Assembly (NCBI RefSeq): GCF_003325475.1
Contig: NZ_CP029495.1
Location: 1,984,001 to 2,048,000 of the forward strand
From: Chromobacterium phragmitis
Lineage (GTDB): Bacteria > Pseudomonadota > Gammaproteobacteria > Burkholderiales > Chromobacteriaceae
Length of the DNA stretch: 64,000 bases
Direction of reading: 5' to 3'
Part shown: positions 25,128 to 34,274 of the stretch, in pieces
Layout of the letters: each line of letters begins with the position of its first letter
Position numbering within the stretch: the stretch's first letter is position 1
The notes under the pieces: model-generated
Seen by the model: the letters and a program-made list of their open reading frames with translations, nothing else
Databases searched by the model: none
Told to the model about the DNA's origin: nothing
Translations under genes and position numbers: made by a program

Positions 25128-27887
25128 CTATTTGCCGGCGGCCGGCTTGGCGGAGAAGTCGCCGGCGTAGACCTGGGTCAGTTGTTCCGGCTTCAGGTGC
25201 TTGCGCAAGGCGGCGTTGACGTCGGCGACGGTCAGCTTTTCCAACTGTTCCAGACGGCTCTGGATATAGGCCATGTTCCGGCGCTGCTCCATGTGCTCCT
25301 CCAGCAGGCTGGCCAGCGAATCGTCCTCGGCCAGCATCAGCTTCAGCGTTTGCGACAGCGCGCGTTTGGCGTTGGCGAGTTCTTGTTCGCTGACGCCGTC
25401 GCGCAGCAGGCGGGACAGCTCCTCGCCGACGCCCTGCTTCAGTCTGGCCAGGTTTTCCGGCGCGTAGCTCGCCTCCAGGTTCCACCAGCCGCTTTCCACG
25501 CGGCTGGAAGCGCTGACGCCGCTGCCGGCGCCGTAGCTGATGCCGTCGCGTTGGCGCAGGCGCTTGACCAGCCTGGACTCCGGTCCGCCGCCCAGGATGT
25601 AGTTGCCCAGCATCAGCGGCACGTAGTCCGGCGTGTCGTCGCGCAGCGCCAGCGGCATCGTGGCGGCGTACACCGCGTTGGCCTTGTCCGGCGTTCGCAG
25701 GGTGATCGCGTCCGGCTGGACCGAGGGCCGCAGCGGGTCCAGCTGGCGGTAGGGCGCCGGGCTGGTCCAGCCGCCGAAGCGTTGTTCCAGCTGGGTCTTG
25801 ACCGCGGAGGCGTCGAAGTCGCCGACCAGGGCCAGCCTGGCGTGGCTGGCGCCGTAGAACTGCTGGTGGAAGCGCCGCAGGTCGTCCAGGCTCAGCGCGT
25901 TCATGATGGCCTGGCTCTCGTCCAGCGTCGGGCGGTAGCGGAAGTCGTCCTGGGCGTAGGCGTTCAGTTTCTGGTCCAGCGCTTGTTCGGCCAGCGCGCC
26001 CGGCTCGTGGCGGGAGCCGTCGATGCCGACCTGGGCCTGCTGCTTGAGCTGGGCGAGCTCGCCGGCCGGGAAGGCCGGACGCTGCAGCAGCTCGGCGATC
26101 AGATCGATCAGCTGCGGCAGGTGCTCGCGGGTGGTCTTGAAGCGCACCGCGACGCCCTGGCCGGAGAGGCCGATGCTGATGCCGGCCTGAAGCGCGTCCA
26201 GCTTGTCGGCGATGGCGGCGCGGTCAAGCGATTGGCTGCCGCGCGCCAGCATGGCGGCGCTGATGCCGGCGGCGGCATGGCGGCCGCGCAGCGAGTCCTC
26301 GTCGCCGAAGCCGAAGAACCAGTTGCCGCTGACGGTGGCGCCGCGGGTTTTCTTGGCCAGCAGCGCCAGTTCCGCGCCGTTGGACAGCTTGGCGCGCTCG
26401 GTGCGGGCGTCGATATGGGACGGCGTGGGATCGAAGGCCTCGCCCTGCTCCAGCGCGGGTTTGCCGCGATAGCCGTCCACCAGCTTGGCCACGTCCGGCG
26501 CGGCGGGAATGCTGGCGCGGTCCGGCTGGGCGGCGGGAATGAATTGGCCGAAGCTGCGGTTGTCGCGCTTGAAGTAGTTTTCCGCCGCTCGCTGCGCGTC
26601 GGCGACGGTCAGCGCTTCGATGCGGTCGCGCTGCAGGAAGAACAATCTCCAGTCTCCGGCGGCGATGGCTTCGGACAGGTGGATGGCCAGGCCTTGCGGA
26701 TTGCGCAGCGTCTGGTCGAACTGGTTGAGCAGTATGGTTTTGGCGCGCTTGAGTTCGGCCTCGGTGATCGGCTGAGAGCGGATGTCCTCGATGGCGGCCT
26801 GGAAGTCAGGACGCAGCTTGGCGAGGGTCTGGTTCTTGCCCAGCTCGGCGTAGAAGATGATGTAGCCGCCCTCGGCCAGGCTGTAGGGCATGGCGCCGAT
26901 ATTGACGGCCAGGCCTTTCTGGCTCAGCGCCGCGTGCAACCGGCCATTGGGCGTGTCGCCCAGGATCAGCGCCAGCGCCTCGATCGCCGCGCTGTCGGGA
27001 TGGCTGGCCGGCGCGGTGCGGTAAAGCAGGGCCGCCAGGCTCACGTCGCCGACGCGGCGCACGGTGACCTCGCGCTCGCCGTCGCGGACCGGCTCTTCGG
27101 TCCAGGTGGGCGCCAGCGCGCGCGCCGGACGGGGAATCTTGCCGAAATGGCGCTGAACCATGGCCAGCGCGGCGGCGGGCTCGAACTTGCCGGCGATGAC
27201 CAGCACCGCGTTGTCCGGCTGGTAGTATTTGCGATAGAAGGCCCGCAAGTTCTCGATGCGGACTTTTTCCACGTCGGAGCGCGCGCCTATGGTGTCGTGG
27301 CCGTAGTTGTGCCAGTCGAAGCTGATCGCGGCCAGTTGCTGGGTCAGCGCGGAGGCCGGGCTGTTTTCGCCGCGTTCCATCTCGTTGCGGACGACCGAGA
27401 ACTCGGTGTCCAGATCGCTCTTGGCGATCTTGCTGTTGACCATGCGGTCGGCTTCCATCGCCAGCGCCCAGTCCAGGTTGGCGTCGCCGGCGGGGAAGCT
27501 TTCGTAGTAGTTGGTGCGGTCGAAATAGGTGGTGCCGTTGAACTGCATGCCGCGCCGAGACAGCTCGGTCATCAGGTTGCCGCTGCGGGGCGTGCCTTTG
27601 AACAGCATGTGTTCCAGCAGGTGGGCCATGCCGGTTTCGCCGTAACCTTCGTGGCGGCTGCCGACCAGATAGGTCAGGTTGACGGTGGCGGTGGGCTTGG
27701 AAGCGTCAGGCGCCAGCAGCACGCGCAGGCCGTTGGCCAGCCGGTATTCGCTGATTCCTTCCACGCTGGCGTAGGGCGCGGCGGCGCGGGGGGCTTGTAC
27801 GGCGGTCGGGGTGGGCGTTGCGAGGGCGGGCAGGGACGGCGCCAGGGCGAGCGCCAGCAAAAGGCTGAGGGTTTTCAATCGTGTCAT
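25128..27887 (-). CDS. M16 family zinc metallopeptidase, two-domain
   Basis: 919 residues. After a signal peptide (cleavage near ALA-TP), the first half carries the inverted zinc motif HLLEH at 89-93. The second half is a typical inactive M16 domain without HxxEH. Length and layout match periplasmic two-repeat insulinase-type peptidases (PqqL/YmxG-like). A Fur-like box lies about 27 bp upstream of the start, suggesting iron control, as for E. coli PqqL. The gene is convergent with dinB, leaving one base between the stops. Confidence 0.9.
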   Translation of the reverse strand: MTRLKTLSLLLALALAPSLPALATPTPTAVQAPRAAAPYASVEGISEYRLANGLRVLLAPDASKPTATVNLTYLVGSRHEGYGETGMAHLLEHMLFKGTPRSGNLMTELSRRGMQFNGTTYFDRTNYYESFPAGDANLDWALAMEADRMVNSKIAKSDLDTEFSVVRNEMERGENSPASALTQQLAAISFDWHNYGHDTIGARSDVEKVRIENLRAFYRKYYQPDNAVLVIAGKFEPAAALAMVQRHFGKIPRPARALAPTWTEEPVRDGEREVTVRRVGDVSLAALLYRTAPASHPDSAAIEALALILGDTPNGRLHAALSQKGLAVNIGAMPYSLAEGGYIIFYAELGKNQTLAKLRPDFQAAIEDIRSQPITEAELKRAKTILLNQFDQTLRNPQGLAIHLSEAIAAGDWRLFFLQRDRIEALTVADAQRAAENYFKRDNRSFGQFIPAAQPDRASIPAAPDVAKLVDGYRGKPALEQGEAFDPTPSHIDARTERAKLSNGAELALLAKKTRGATVSGNWFFGFGDEDSLRGRHAAAGISAAMLARGSQSLDRAAIADKLDALQAGISIGLSGQGVAVRFKTTREHLPQLIDLIAELLQRPAFPAGELAQLKQQAQVGIDGSRHEPGALAEQALDQKLNAYAQDDFRYRPTLDESQAIMNALSLDDLRRFHQQFYGASHARLALVGDFDASAVKTQLEQRFGGWTSPAPYRQLDPLRPSVQPDAITLRTPDKANAVYAATMPLALRDDTPDYVPLMLGNYILGGGPESRLVKRLRQRDGISYGAGSGVSASSRVESGWWNLEASYAPENLARLKQGVGEELSRLLRDGVSEQELANAKRALSQTLKLMLAEDDSLASLLEEHMEQRRNMAYIQSRLEQLEKLTVADVNAALRKHLKPEQLTQVYAGDFSAKPAAGK

Positions 27888-27913
27888 CGAGAATGCGGTA
27901 GTGGTGGCAATAA

Positions 27914-27931
27914 AAATAATGATTCTTATTT
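27914..27931 (-). promoter_or_regulatory. Candidate Fur box upstream of the M16 peptidase
   Basis: AAATAA-TGATTC-TTATTT is a perfect 6-bp inverted repeat with a 6-nt centre. It shares 12 of 19 positions with the consensus GATAATGATAATCATTATC and sits in a short AT-rich island 27 bp before the start codon. Confidence 0.4.
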
Positions 27932-27996
27932 AAAATGCACGGAATAGGCCAGTCATGTCAAATGGACTGGCATTTTCCGCCCTTCTCTCCGCGCGA

Positions 27997-29091
27997 TCAG
28001 CGCCGCAGATTGCTGATGCCCATCAACATGCCCATGCCGATGAACAGCGTCACGGTGGCGGTGCCGCCATAGGACATGAAGGGCAAAGGCACGCCCACTA
28101 CCGGCAGGATGCCGGACACCATGCCCATGTTGACGAAGGCGTAGACGAAGAAGGACATGGTGATCGATCCCGCCATCAATCTGCCGTACAGCGTCTGGGC
28201 GCTGGCGGTGATCATCATCGCTCGGCTCAGGATCAGCAGGTAGAGCACCAGCAGCACAGCGTTGCCAGCCAGGCCGAATTCTTCGGAATAGACGGCGAAA
28301 ATGAAGTCCGTCGTCCGCTCCGGGATGTAATCCAGGTGGGTTTGGGTGCCGTTGAGCCAGCCCTTGCCCCAGGGGCCGCCGGAGCCGATGGCGATCATGG
28401 ACTGGATGATGTGGTAACCGGTGCCCAGCGGGTCGGTAGTGGGGTCGATCAGCGTCAGCACCCGCTTGCGCTGGTAGTCGTGCAGATGGTTCCAGACGAC
28501 GGGCAGGCTGGCGGCGGCCATCACCGCGCCGGCCAGAATCACTTTCCACGGCAGTCCGGCGAAGAACAATACGAAAAAACCGGCGGCGGTGATCAGCAGC
28601 GCGGTGCCGAGATCAGGCTGCTTCAGCACCAGGCCCACCGGCACCAGCATGATGGCGGCGGCGATCAGGTAATGCCACCAGCGCAGCGACAGCTCGTATT
28701 TCTGGAAGAACCAGGCCAGCATCATCGGCAGCGCGATCTTCAGGATTTCCGACGGCTGGATGCGGGTGATGCCCAGGCTCAGCCAGCGGGTGGAGCCGTT
28801 GACCGTGATGCCCTTGAAGTGCACGGCGATCAACAGCAGCACGCCCAGCACATAGATGGGCGGCGCGAAGTTCATCACGCTTTGCGGCCGCATCCGCGCG
28901 ATCACCCACATCACGGCCAGCGCCATCGCGGTGTAGATCAGCTTGTTGTCTATCTTGTCGAAAGACTGGTTGTTGGCGGAGTAGAGCAGCACCATGCTGA
29001 CCGCGAAGATCAGGCCGAGGAACAGCATCAGCCAGCCGTCGAGCGGCTCGCGGATTTGTTGCCAGATGTGTTTAATCAGCGGCGTCTTCAC
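27997..29091 (-). CDS. rodA: Rod shape-determining protein RodA (SEDS peptidoglycan polymerase)
   Basis: 364 residues and about ten membrane segments. It is a SEDS glycosyltransferase that polymerises lipid II with PBP2 during elongation. Signatures: GITRIQPSEILKIALPMML, FKQPDLGTALL-type segment (LKQPDLGTALL), and VVGVPLPFMSYGGTATV at the end. The start is GTG with a GGAG site inside mrdA, and the genes overlap by 20 bp. It is the last gene of the mre-mrd operon. Confidence 0.95.
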   Translation of the reverse strand: MKTPLIKHIWQQIREPLDGWLMLFLGLIFAVSMVLLYSANNQSFDKIDNKLIYTAMALAVMWVIARMRPQSVMNFAPPIYVLGVLLLIAVHFKGITVNGSTRWLSLGITRIQPSEILKIALPMMLAWFFQKYELSLRWWHYLIAAAIMLVPVGLVLKQPDLGTALLITAAGFFVLFFAGLPWKVILAGAVMAAASLPVVWNHLHDYQRKRVLTLIDPTTDPLGTGYHIIQSMIAIGSGGPWGKGWLNGTQTHLDYIPERTTDFIFAVYSEEFGLAGNAVLLVLYLLILSRAMMITASAQTLYGRLMAGSITMSFFVYAFVNMGMVSGILPVVGVPLPFMSYGGTATVTLFIGMGMLMGISNLRR

Positions 29092-31012
29092 GTACGTCTC
29101 CGTTTTCCATCGGCACGGTCTTGAGCAGGCCGGCCAGGTCGCTGCGGATCTTGCCGGTCAGGTAGAAGTCGAACAGGCCGCGGGCCACCGGCGCGGCGGC
29201 GGCGGCGCCGAAGCCGGCGTTCTCCACGATGATGGCCACCGCGATCTTGGGTTTTTCCACCGGCGCGAAGGCGATGAACCAGCTATGGTCGCGGTACTGC
29301 TCGGCCAGCGCGGCGGCGTTGTACTTGGCGCCCTGCTTGATCGCCACCACCTGGGCGGTGCCGGTTTTACCGGCCATCGAGTACTGCAGGCCGACGCCGA
29401 CGCGGGCGCCGGTGCCGGAAATCATCACGTTGCGCATGCCTTCCTTGATGTAGTCGAAGTACTCCTGCGGATATGGCAGCTGCTTGACCGGGCGCGGCTC
29501 GATCTGGCGCACGGTGCCGGTCTGGGAGTCCACCACCTGCTGCACCAGGTGAGGCTTGAACACCGCGCCGCCGTTGGCCATGATGGCGGTGGCGTTGGCC
29601 ATTTGCAGCGGCGTGTAGGCGTTGAAGCCCTGGCCGATGCCGATGCTGACCACGTCGGCCGGATACCAGCGCCGCACTTCGGGTTTGTAGCGGGCGAAGC
29701 GCTTGGCTTTCCATTCTTTGGACGGCAGCACGCCGGTGGCTTCGCCGTCCAGATCGATGCCGGTCCTGCTGCCCAGGCCGAAGGAGCCGACCACCGGGTG
29801 GATCTTGTCTATGCCCATGTCCCAGGCCAGCTTGTAGAAGAAGGTGTCGCTGGACACGGTGATCGCGCGCTGCAGGTTGACCATGCCGTTGCCGCTTTTT
29901 TTGCTGTCGCGGAACTGGTGGCTGGAGCCTGGCAGGGTGAAATAGCCGGGCGCCGGGCGGATGTCGTGCATGCCTATGCTGTGGGTGACCAGCGCCGCCA
30001 TCGCCATGAAGGGCTTGAAGGTGGAGCCGGGCGGGTAGGTGCCGCGCAGCGCGCGGTTGATCAGCGGCTTTTGCCAGTCGGCGTTGAGCGCGGTCCAGGT
30101 CTGGGTATCGATGCCGTCGATGAACAGGCTGGGGTCGAAGCCCGGTTTGGACAGGAAGGCCAGCACGCCGCCGGTATTGGGGTCGATCGCCACCAGCGCG
30201 CCGCGCCGCGCGCCGAACAGCTTGTCAGCCACCTCCTGCAGCCGGATGTCCAGCGCCAGCTTCAGCGTGTTGCCATTGACCGGCGGCGTGCGGCGCAGGC
30301 TGCGTACCGCGCGGCCGCCGGAGTCGGTTTCCATTTCCTCGAAGCCCACCTGGCCGTGCAGGTCTTCCTCGTACACCGCTTCCAGGCCGGTTTTGCCGAT
30401 GTAGTTGGTGCCCTTGTAGTTGGTGGTCTTGTCCTCTTCCTCCAGCCGTTCCTTGTCTCGTTGGTTGATGCGGCCGATATAGCCCAGCACGTGGCTGGTC
30501 ATCTCTTTGTAGGGATAGTCGCGGAACAGCCGGGCCTTGACTTCGACGCCGGGCAGCTCGTAGCCGTGGGCGGCCACGCGGGCGGCCTCCTCGTCGGTCA
30601 GCTTCACCTTCAGCGGCACCGCTTCGAAATTCTTGCTTTCGCCCAGCAGCTTCTTGAACAGCTTCTCGTCGCGGGGGCTGACGTCGGCCAGCGTTTTCAG
30701 CTTGGCGACAGTGGCGGCGAGGTCGGGAATCTTGCTGGGGGTCAGCTCCAGCGTGTAGGCCGAGTAGTTGCGCGCCAGCACCACGCCGTTGCGGTCCAGT
30801 ATCAGGCCGCGGCTGGGCAGGATGGGCACCAGCGAGATGCGGTTGTTCTGCGCCAGCGTGGAGAAATGGTCGTGCTGCAGCACCTGCAGCCAGACGAAGC
30901 GCGCGAGCAGCACCAGAAACATCAGGATGATCAGCGCGTAGGCGATGATCAGCCGCAGCTCGAACTGGGCTTCTTCGGACTGCGGGTTTTTGAAACGGTT
31001 GGGGCGGCGCAT
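29072..31012 (-). CDS. mrdA: Penicillin-binding protein 2 (elongation transpeptidase)
   Basis: 646 residues, with one N-terminal membrane anchor (about 20-42), a dimerisation/pedestal region, and a transpeptidase domain. Ser330 of the STFK motif has the same number as in E. coli PBP2, and SSD and KTG (GKTGTAQ) follow. It cross-links peptidoglycan in the elongasome with RodA. mreD is 14 bp upstream. Confidence 0.96.
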   Translation of the reverse strand: MRRPNRFKNPQSEEAQFELRLIIAYALIILMFLVLLARFVWLQVLQHDHFSTLAQNNRISLVPILPSRGLILDRNGVVLARNYSAYTLELTPSKIPDLAATVAKLKTLADVSPRDEKLFKKLLGESKNFEAVPLKVKLTDEEAARVAAHGYELPGVEVKARLFRDYPYKEMTSHVLGYIGRINQRDKERLEEEDKTTNYKGTNYIGKTGLEAVYEEDLHGQVGFEEMETDSGGRAVRSLRRTPPVNGNTLKLALDIRLQEVADKLFGARRGALVAIDPNTGGVLAFLSKPGFDPSLFIDGIDTQTWTALNADWQKPLINRALRGTYPPGSTFKPFMAMAALVTHSIGMHDIRPAPGYFTLPGSSHQFRDSKKSGNGMVNLQRAITVSSDTFFYKLAWDMGIDKIHPVVGSFGLGSRTGIDLDGEATGVLPSKEWKAKRFARYKPEVRRWYPADVVSIGIGQGFNAYTPLQMANATAIMANGGAVFKPHLVQQVVDSQTGTVRQIEPRPVKQLPYPQEYFDYIKEGMRNVMISGTGARVGVGLQYSMAGKTGTAQVVAIKQGAKYNAAALAEQYRDHSWFIAFAPVEKPKIAVAIIVENAGFGAAAAAPVARGLFDFYLTGKIRSDLAGLLKTVPMENGDVREDAAD

Positions 31013-31026
31013 GGATCAGTCGGGTT

Positions 31027-31530
31027 TCATGCCGTGTGGTGGCGGTAGGGAATCAGCATCAGCTTGGTCAGCAGCGGCCACAGCAGCGCGCCGATCAGCG
31101 GCGGCAGGAAATAGCTCCAGCCGACGAAGGCGGAGCCGGTCAGCATCCGCGCCACCACCATGATCAGCTGGTTGGTCAGCATCAGCCCCAGGACCACCAG
31201 CGCCTGCTGGCCCAGGTTGAACATCACCAGCTGGCGCTGGCGGGACAGGGCGAGGAAGGCGGTGACGGAGTAGGCCAGCGCGTGCTGGCCGAACACGCCG
31301 GCGGTGGTCACGTCGGCGACGATGCCCATCATGAAGGCGATGCCGATGTTGACTCGCCGCGGCTGGTTGATCACCCAGTACAGGATCAACAGGCCGATGA
31401 AGTCCGGCAGCCAGCGCGTGCTGCCGTGCGGCAGCGGCACCAGCTCGATCAGCACCGCGATCACGAAGGTGGTCAGGATGAAGCGGCGCTTGACCGGCTT
31501 GAGCAGTTCCTTGGGACGGTCCAACGACAT
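31027..31530 (-). CDS. mreD: Rod shape-determining protein MreD
   Basis: 167 residues with five to six hydrophobic segments (for example FVIAVLIELVPL, WLPDFIGLLILYWVI). It is an inner-membrane component of the elongasome. It sits 6 bp after mreC and before mrdA, the standard order. Confidence 0.93.
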   Translation of the reverse strand: MSLDRPKELLKPVKRRFILTTFVIAVLIELVPLPHGSTRWLPDFIGLLILYWVINQPRRVNIGIAFMMGIVADVTTAGVFGQHALAYSVTAFLALSRQRQLVMFNLGQQALVVLGLMLTNQLIMVVARMLTGSAFVGWSYFLPPLIGALLWPLLTKLMLIPYRHHTA

Positions 31531-31536
31531 CTGGGC

Positions 31537-32445
31537 TTACTCCTCGTCGGCGGACTTCTTGCCGCCCTTGGTCTTCTTGTCCGGCGCCGGCGCAGGCTCC
31601 GCCGGCCGCGGCCGGGTCTCCTTGGCCTGCATCACCAGCACGTAGCGGGTCTGCTGCACGCCGGCCAGCGGCAGCGTGCTGACGCGGGTGAAGGCGGCGC
31701 CCGGATTGCGCTCCACCTTGCTCACCACTGCGACCGGGATGCCTTCCGGATAAATGCCGTCCAGGCCGGAGGTGACGATGCGGTCGTTTTCCTTCACGTC
31801 CGCGCTTTGCGGCAGGTAGCGCAGTTCGATGCCGCCACCGTAACCATAGAGGATGGCGCGCTCGCCGGTGCGAGCCACCATCACCGGCACCATCTGGTTC
31901 TTGTCGATGATCAGCGTCACTTCGGCGGTCAGCGGCTGCACGCGCGTCACCTGGCCCAGCAGGCCGCGCGAATCCACCACCGGCTGGCCGGCCTGCAGCT
32001 TGGCGTCGTCGCCCTTGTCGATGATGATCTTGTAGGAAAACGGGTCGCGCCCGGTGTACAGCGTCTCGGCGATCTGAGCCGAATCGTCGCGTTGCGGACG
32101 AATGCCGTTCAGCTGGCGCAGTTCGTTCAACTCGCGCTCCAGCGTCTGCAGCCGCCCGAGCTGGGCCGCCATCTGCAGTTGCTTCTCGCGCAGTTCGGTG
32201 TTTTCCTGCTTCAGCTCCGCTTGCGAGGTCAGGTAGTCGCCGGCGTGGCGCATCGCCTGGGCCGGCATGTTGACCGCGCGCTGCACCGGGTACAGCGCCA
32301 GCGACAGCGCCTCGCGCGCCTGCTCCATCAGGCCGTAGCGGCTATCGCCGATCAGCAAGGCGATAGACGCGACCACGCTCATGGCCAGGCGCGCAGCCGG
32401 AGGCGGCCCGGAGCGGAAGAAGCTTGGGGTGTTGGCGAAATCCAT
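31537..32445 (-). CDS. mreC: Cell shape-determining protein MreC
   Basis: 302 residues from the ATG at 32445 (MDFANTPSFFRSGPPP); a GTG four codons upstream is the alternative. It has one membrane anchor, a periplasmic coiled coil (about 70-110, LKQENTELREKQLQMAAQL), and a beta-rich MreC domain with PVVDSRGLLGQV. The C-terminal tail is Pro/Lys/Glu-rich. MreC links MreB with PBP2. Confidence 0.94.
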   Translation of the reverse strand: MDFANTPSFFRSGPPPAARLAMSVVASIALLIGDSRYGLMEQAREALSLALYPVQRAVNMPAQAMRHAGDYLTSQAELKQENTELREKQLQMAAQLGRLQTLERELNELRQLNGIRPQRDDSAQIAETLYTGRDPFSYKIIIDKGDDAKLQAGQPVVDSRGLLGQVTRVQPLTAEVTLIIDKNQMVPVMVARTGERAILYGYGGGIELRYLPQSADVKENDRIVTSGLDGIYPEGIPVAVVSKVERNPGAAFTRVSTLPLAGVQQTRYVLVMQAKETRPRPAEPAPAPDKKTKGGKKSADEE

Positions 32446-32506
32446 GGCCACAGCCACCGCGCCTTGACGGCGCGGCGTTCGCTCGGGTTAGTTCGTTGCT
32501 GGAAGT

Positions 32507-33550
32507 TTAAGGCACGTTGGTGAAAATGGTGCCGATCTTGTCCATTTTCTCCAGCGCCTTGCCGGAGCCGCGCACCACGCAGGTCAGCGGTTCTTCGGCC
32601 ACGAATACCGGCAGGCCGGTCTCTTCCGCCAGCAGGCGGTCGATGTCCTTCAGCAGCGCGCCGCCGCCGGTCAGCACCATGCCCTTCTCGGCGATGTCGG
32701 CGCCCAGTTCCGGCGGGGTTTGCTCCAGCGCGATCTTCACCGCGGAAACGATCTGGTTCAAGGGTTCGGTCAGCGCTTCCAGGATTTCATTGGAAGACAC
32801 GGTGAACGCGCGCGGGATGCCTTCGGCCAGGTTGCGGCCCTTGACTTCCATTTCGCGCACCTCGGCGCCCGGGAAGGCGGAGCCGATGGTTTTCTTGATT
32901 TCCTCGGCGGTGGTTTCGCCGATCAGCATGCCGTAGTTGCGGCGGATGTAGTTGATGATGGCTTCGTCGAACTTGTCGCCGCCGACGCGCACCGAGTTGG
33001 AATAGACCACGCCGCCCAGCGAGATCACGCCCACTTCAGTGGTGCCGCCGCCGATGTCCACCACCATGGAGCCGGTCGGCTCTTCCACCGGCAGGCCGGC
33101 GCCGATCGCGGCCGCCATCGGCTCTTCGATCAGCTCGACCCGCCGCGCGCCGGCGGCCAGGGCCGAGTCGCGGATCGCCTTGCGTTCCACCTGGGTGGAG
33201 CCGCAGGGCACGCAGATCACGATGCGCGGGCTGGCGGCGAAGAAGCGGTTGGGGTTCACCTTCTTGATGAACTGCTTCAGCATTTGCTCGGTGACGGTGA
33301 AGTCGGCGATCACGCCGTCCTTCATCGGACGGATGGCCTGGATGCTGCCCGGGGTGCGGCCCAGCATGCGCTTGGCTTCCAGGCCGACGGCCAGGATCGA
33401 TTTCTTGTTGGTCGGCGCGTCGTTGTGGATGGCGACGACCGAGGGCTCGTCGAGGACGATGCCCTTGCTGCGCATGTAAATCAGGGTGTTGGCGGTGCCG
33501 AGGTCGATGGCGAGGTCGTTGGAGAAGTATCCGGTCAGCGAACGAAACAT
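32507..33550 (-). CDS. mreB: Rod shape-determining actin-like protein MreB
   Basis: 347 residues, actin fold. It has the nucleotide motifs IDLGTANTLIY at the N-terminus, MVVDIGGGTTEVGVISLGG in the middle and LTGGGALLKDID near the end. It forms membrane-bound filaments that guide lateral wall growth. It is the first gene of the minus-strand mreBCD-mrdA-rodA set, divergent from gatCAB. Confidence 0.97.
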   Translation of the reverse strand: MFRSLTGYFSNDLAIDLGTANTLIYMRSKGIVLDEPSVVAIHNDAPTNKKSILAVGLEAKRMLGRTPGSIQAIRPMKDGVIADFTVTEQMLKQFIKKVNPNRFFAASPRIVICVPCGSTQVERKAIRDSALAAGARRVELIEEPMAAAIGAGLPVEEPTGSMVVDIGGGTTEVGVISLGGVVYSNSVRVGGDKFDEAIINYIRRNYGMLIGETTAEEIKKTIGSAFPGAEVREMEVKGRNLAEGIPRAFTVSSNEILEALTEPLNQIVSAVKIALEQTPPELGADIAEKGMVLTGGGALLKDIDRLLAEETGLPVFVAEEPLTCVVRGSGKALEKMDKIGTIFTNVP

Positions 33551-33904
33551 TGGGCGGTCCTGGTCAGTTTTCGTCAGTGGCGGACGCCGGCGGCGTCCGT
33601 AAAAATCCAGTTTAATCTGTAGCAGGCCCGTCTCCCCGCCTTTTTAACAGGGGTGGCAACTATTCACCGTCATCCGGCGCGGCGCGGGGGCGCATCCTTG
33701 CGCCGGCGCGGCCCTTTCCGGAACGGTTTTTGCCGGCGGCGCCCGGCGGCGGAGCTGGCCTGCGTTTCTTGGCCCCGGCGCAAGCTTTCATGGGGTGGAA
33801 AATGCCCCCGGAATGCGTCGCGGCGCAATGTCGATCTTGGGAGAATCAAACGGGGTATGATACCCTATAAAGCTTGAAATATTAAAGGTTTTAACGAGGA
33901 AGCC
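33551..33904. other. Divergent intergenic region between mreB and gatC
   Basis: 354 bp. Near mreB there is a GGACGCCGGCGGCGTCC inverted repeat (about 33583-33599). Near gatC there is a 13-bp palindrome GGGTAT-G-ATACCC (33853-33865) overlapping a TATGAT/TATAAA-rich segment likely to be the gatC promoter. No credible gene is encoded. Confidence 0.5.
33853..33865. promoter_or_regulatory. Palindrome in the gatC promoter region
   Basis: GGGTAT-G-ATACCC is a perfect 6-bp inverted repeat around one base, about 40 bp before the gatC start and within the most promoter-like AT-rich stretch. It could be an operator; the binding protein is unknown. Confidence 0.3.
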
Positions 33905-34192
33905 ATGTCGCTGACGCATCAGGATGTCGCACGGATCGCCAAGCTTGCCCGCATCAATGTGAGCGAGGCGGAAATCGCCGCCACCGCGGACCAGCTCAAC
34001 AATATTTTCGGCCTGATCGAGAAGATGCAGGCCGTGGACACCGCCGGCATCGAGCCGATGGCTCACCCGCAGGACGTTTCGCTGCGCCTGCGCGACGACG
34101 TGGTGACGGAAGCCAACCGGCGCGAGGCCTTCCAGGCGGTCGCGCCGCAAGTGGAAAAAGGCCTGTTCCTCGTTCCCAAAGTGATCGAGTAA
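33905..34192 (+). CDS. gatC: Asp-tRNA(Asn)/Glu-tRNA(Gln) amidotransferase subunit C
   Basis: 95 residues, family length. DVARIAKLARINVSEAEI opens the protein, and the C-terminal RLRDDVVTEANRREAFQ segment is typical. It stabilises the GatA-GatB contact. A GAGGA ribosome site precedes the ATG. Confidence 0.95.
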   Translation: MSLTHQDVARIAKLARINVSEAEIAATADQLNNIFGLIEKMQAVDTAGIEPMAHPQDVSLRLRDDVVTEANRREAFQAVAPQVEKGLFLVPKVIE

Positions 34193-34274
34193 GCCTGTGA
34201 GCCGTCCCGGCGCGATTGGTTCCCGAAAAATCGCCGGCGGGGCCCGACTATTCGGATAGCAAGATTTGATTGAA

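Noticed and set aside
25182..27947. A 921-codon plus-strand open frame opposite the M16 peptidase
   Set aside because: It is a shadow of a real gene in GC-rich DNA: it is rich in Gln, Arg, Val and His with no domain, while the opposite strand has a signal peptide and a zinc motif.
27948..27971. GCCAGTC...GACTGGC hairpin between rodA and the M16 gene
   Set aside because: The T-rich tail is on the plus strand, where no gene ends. On the minus strand the stem after rodA has no U-tract.
28994..31048. A 684-codon plus-strand open frame opposite mrdA
   Set aside because: It is a mirror of PBP2, whose catalytic serine position matches E. coli exactly.
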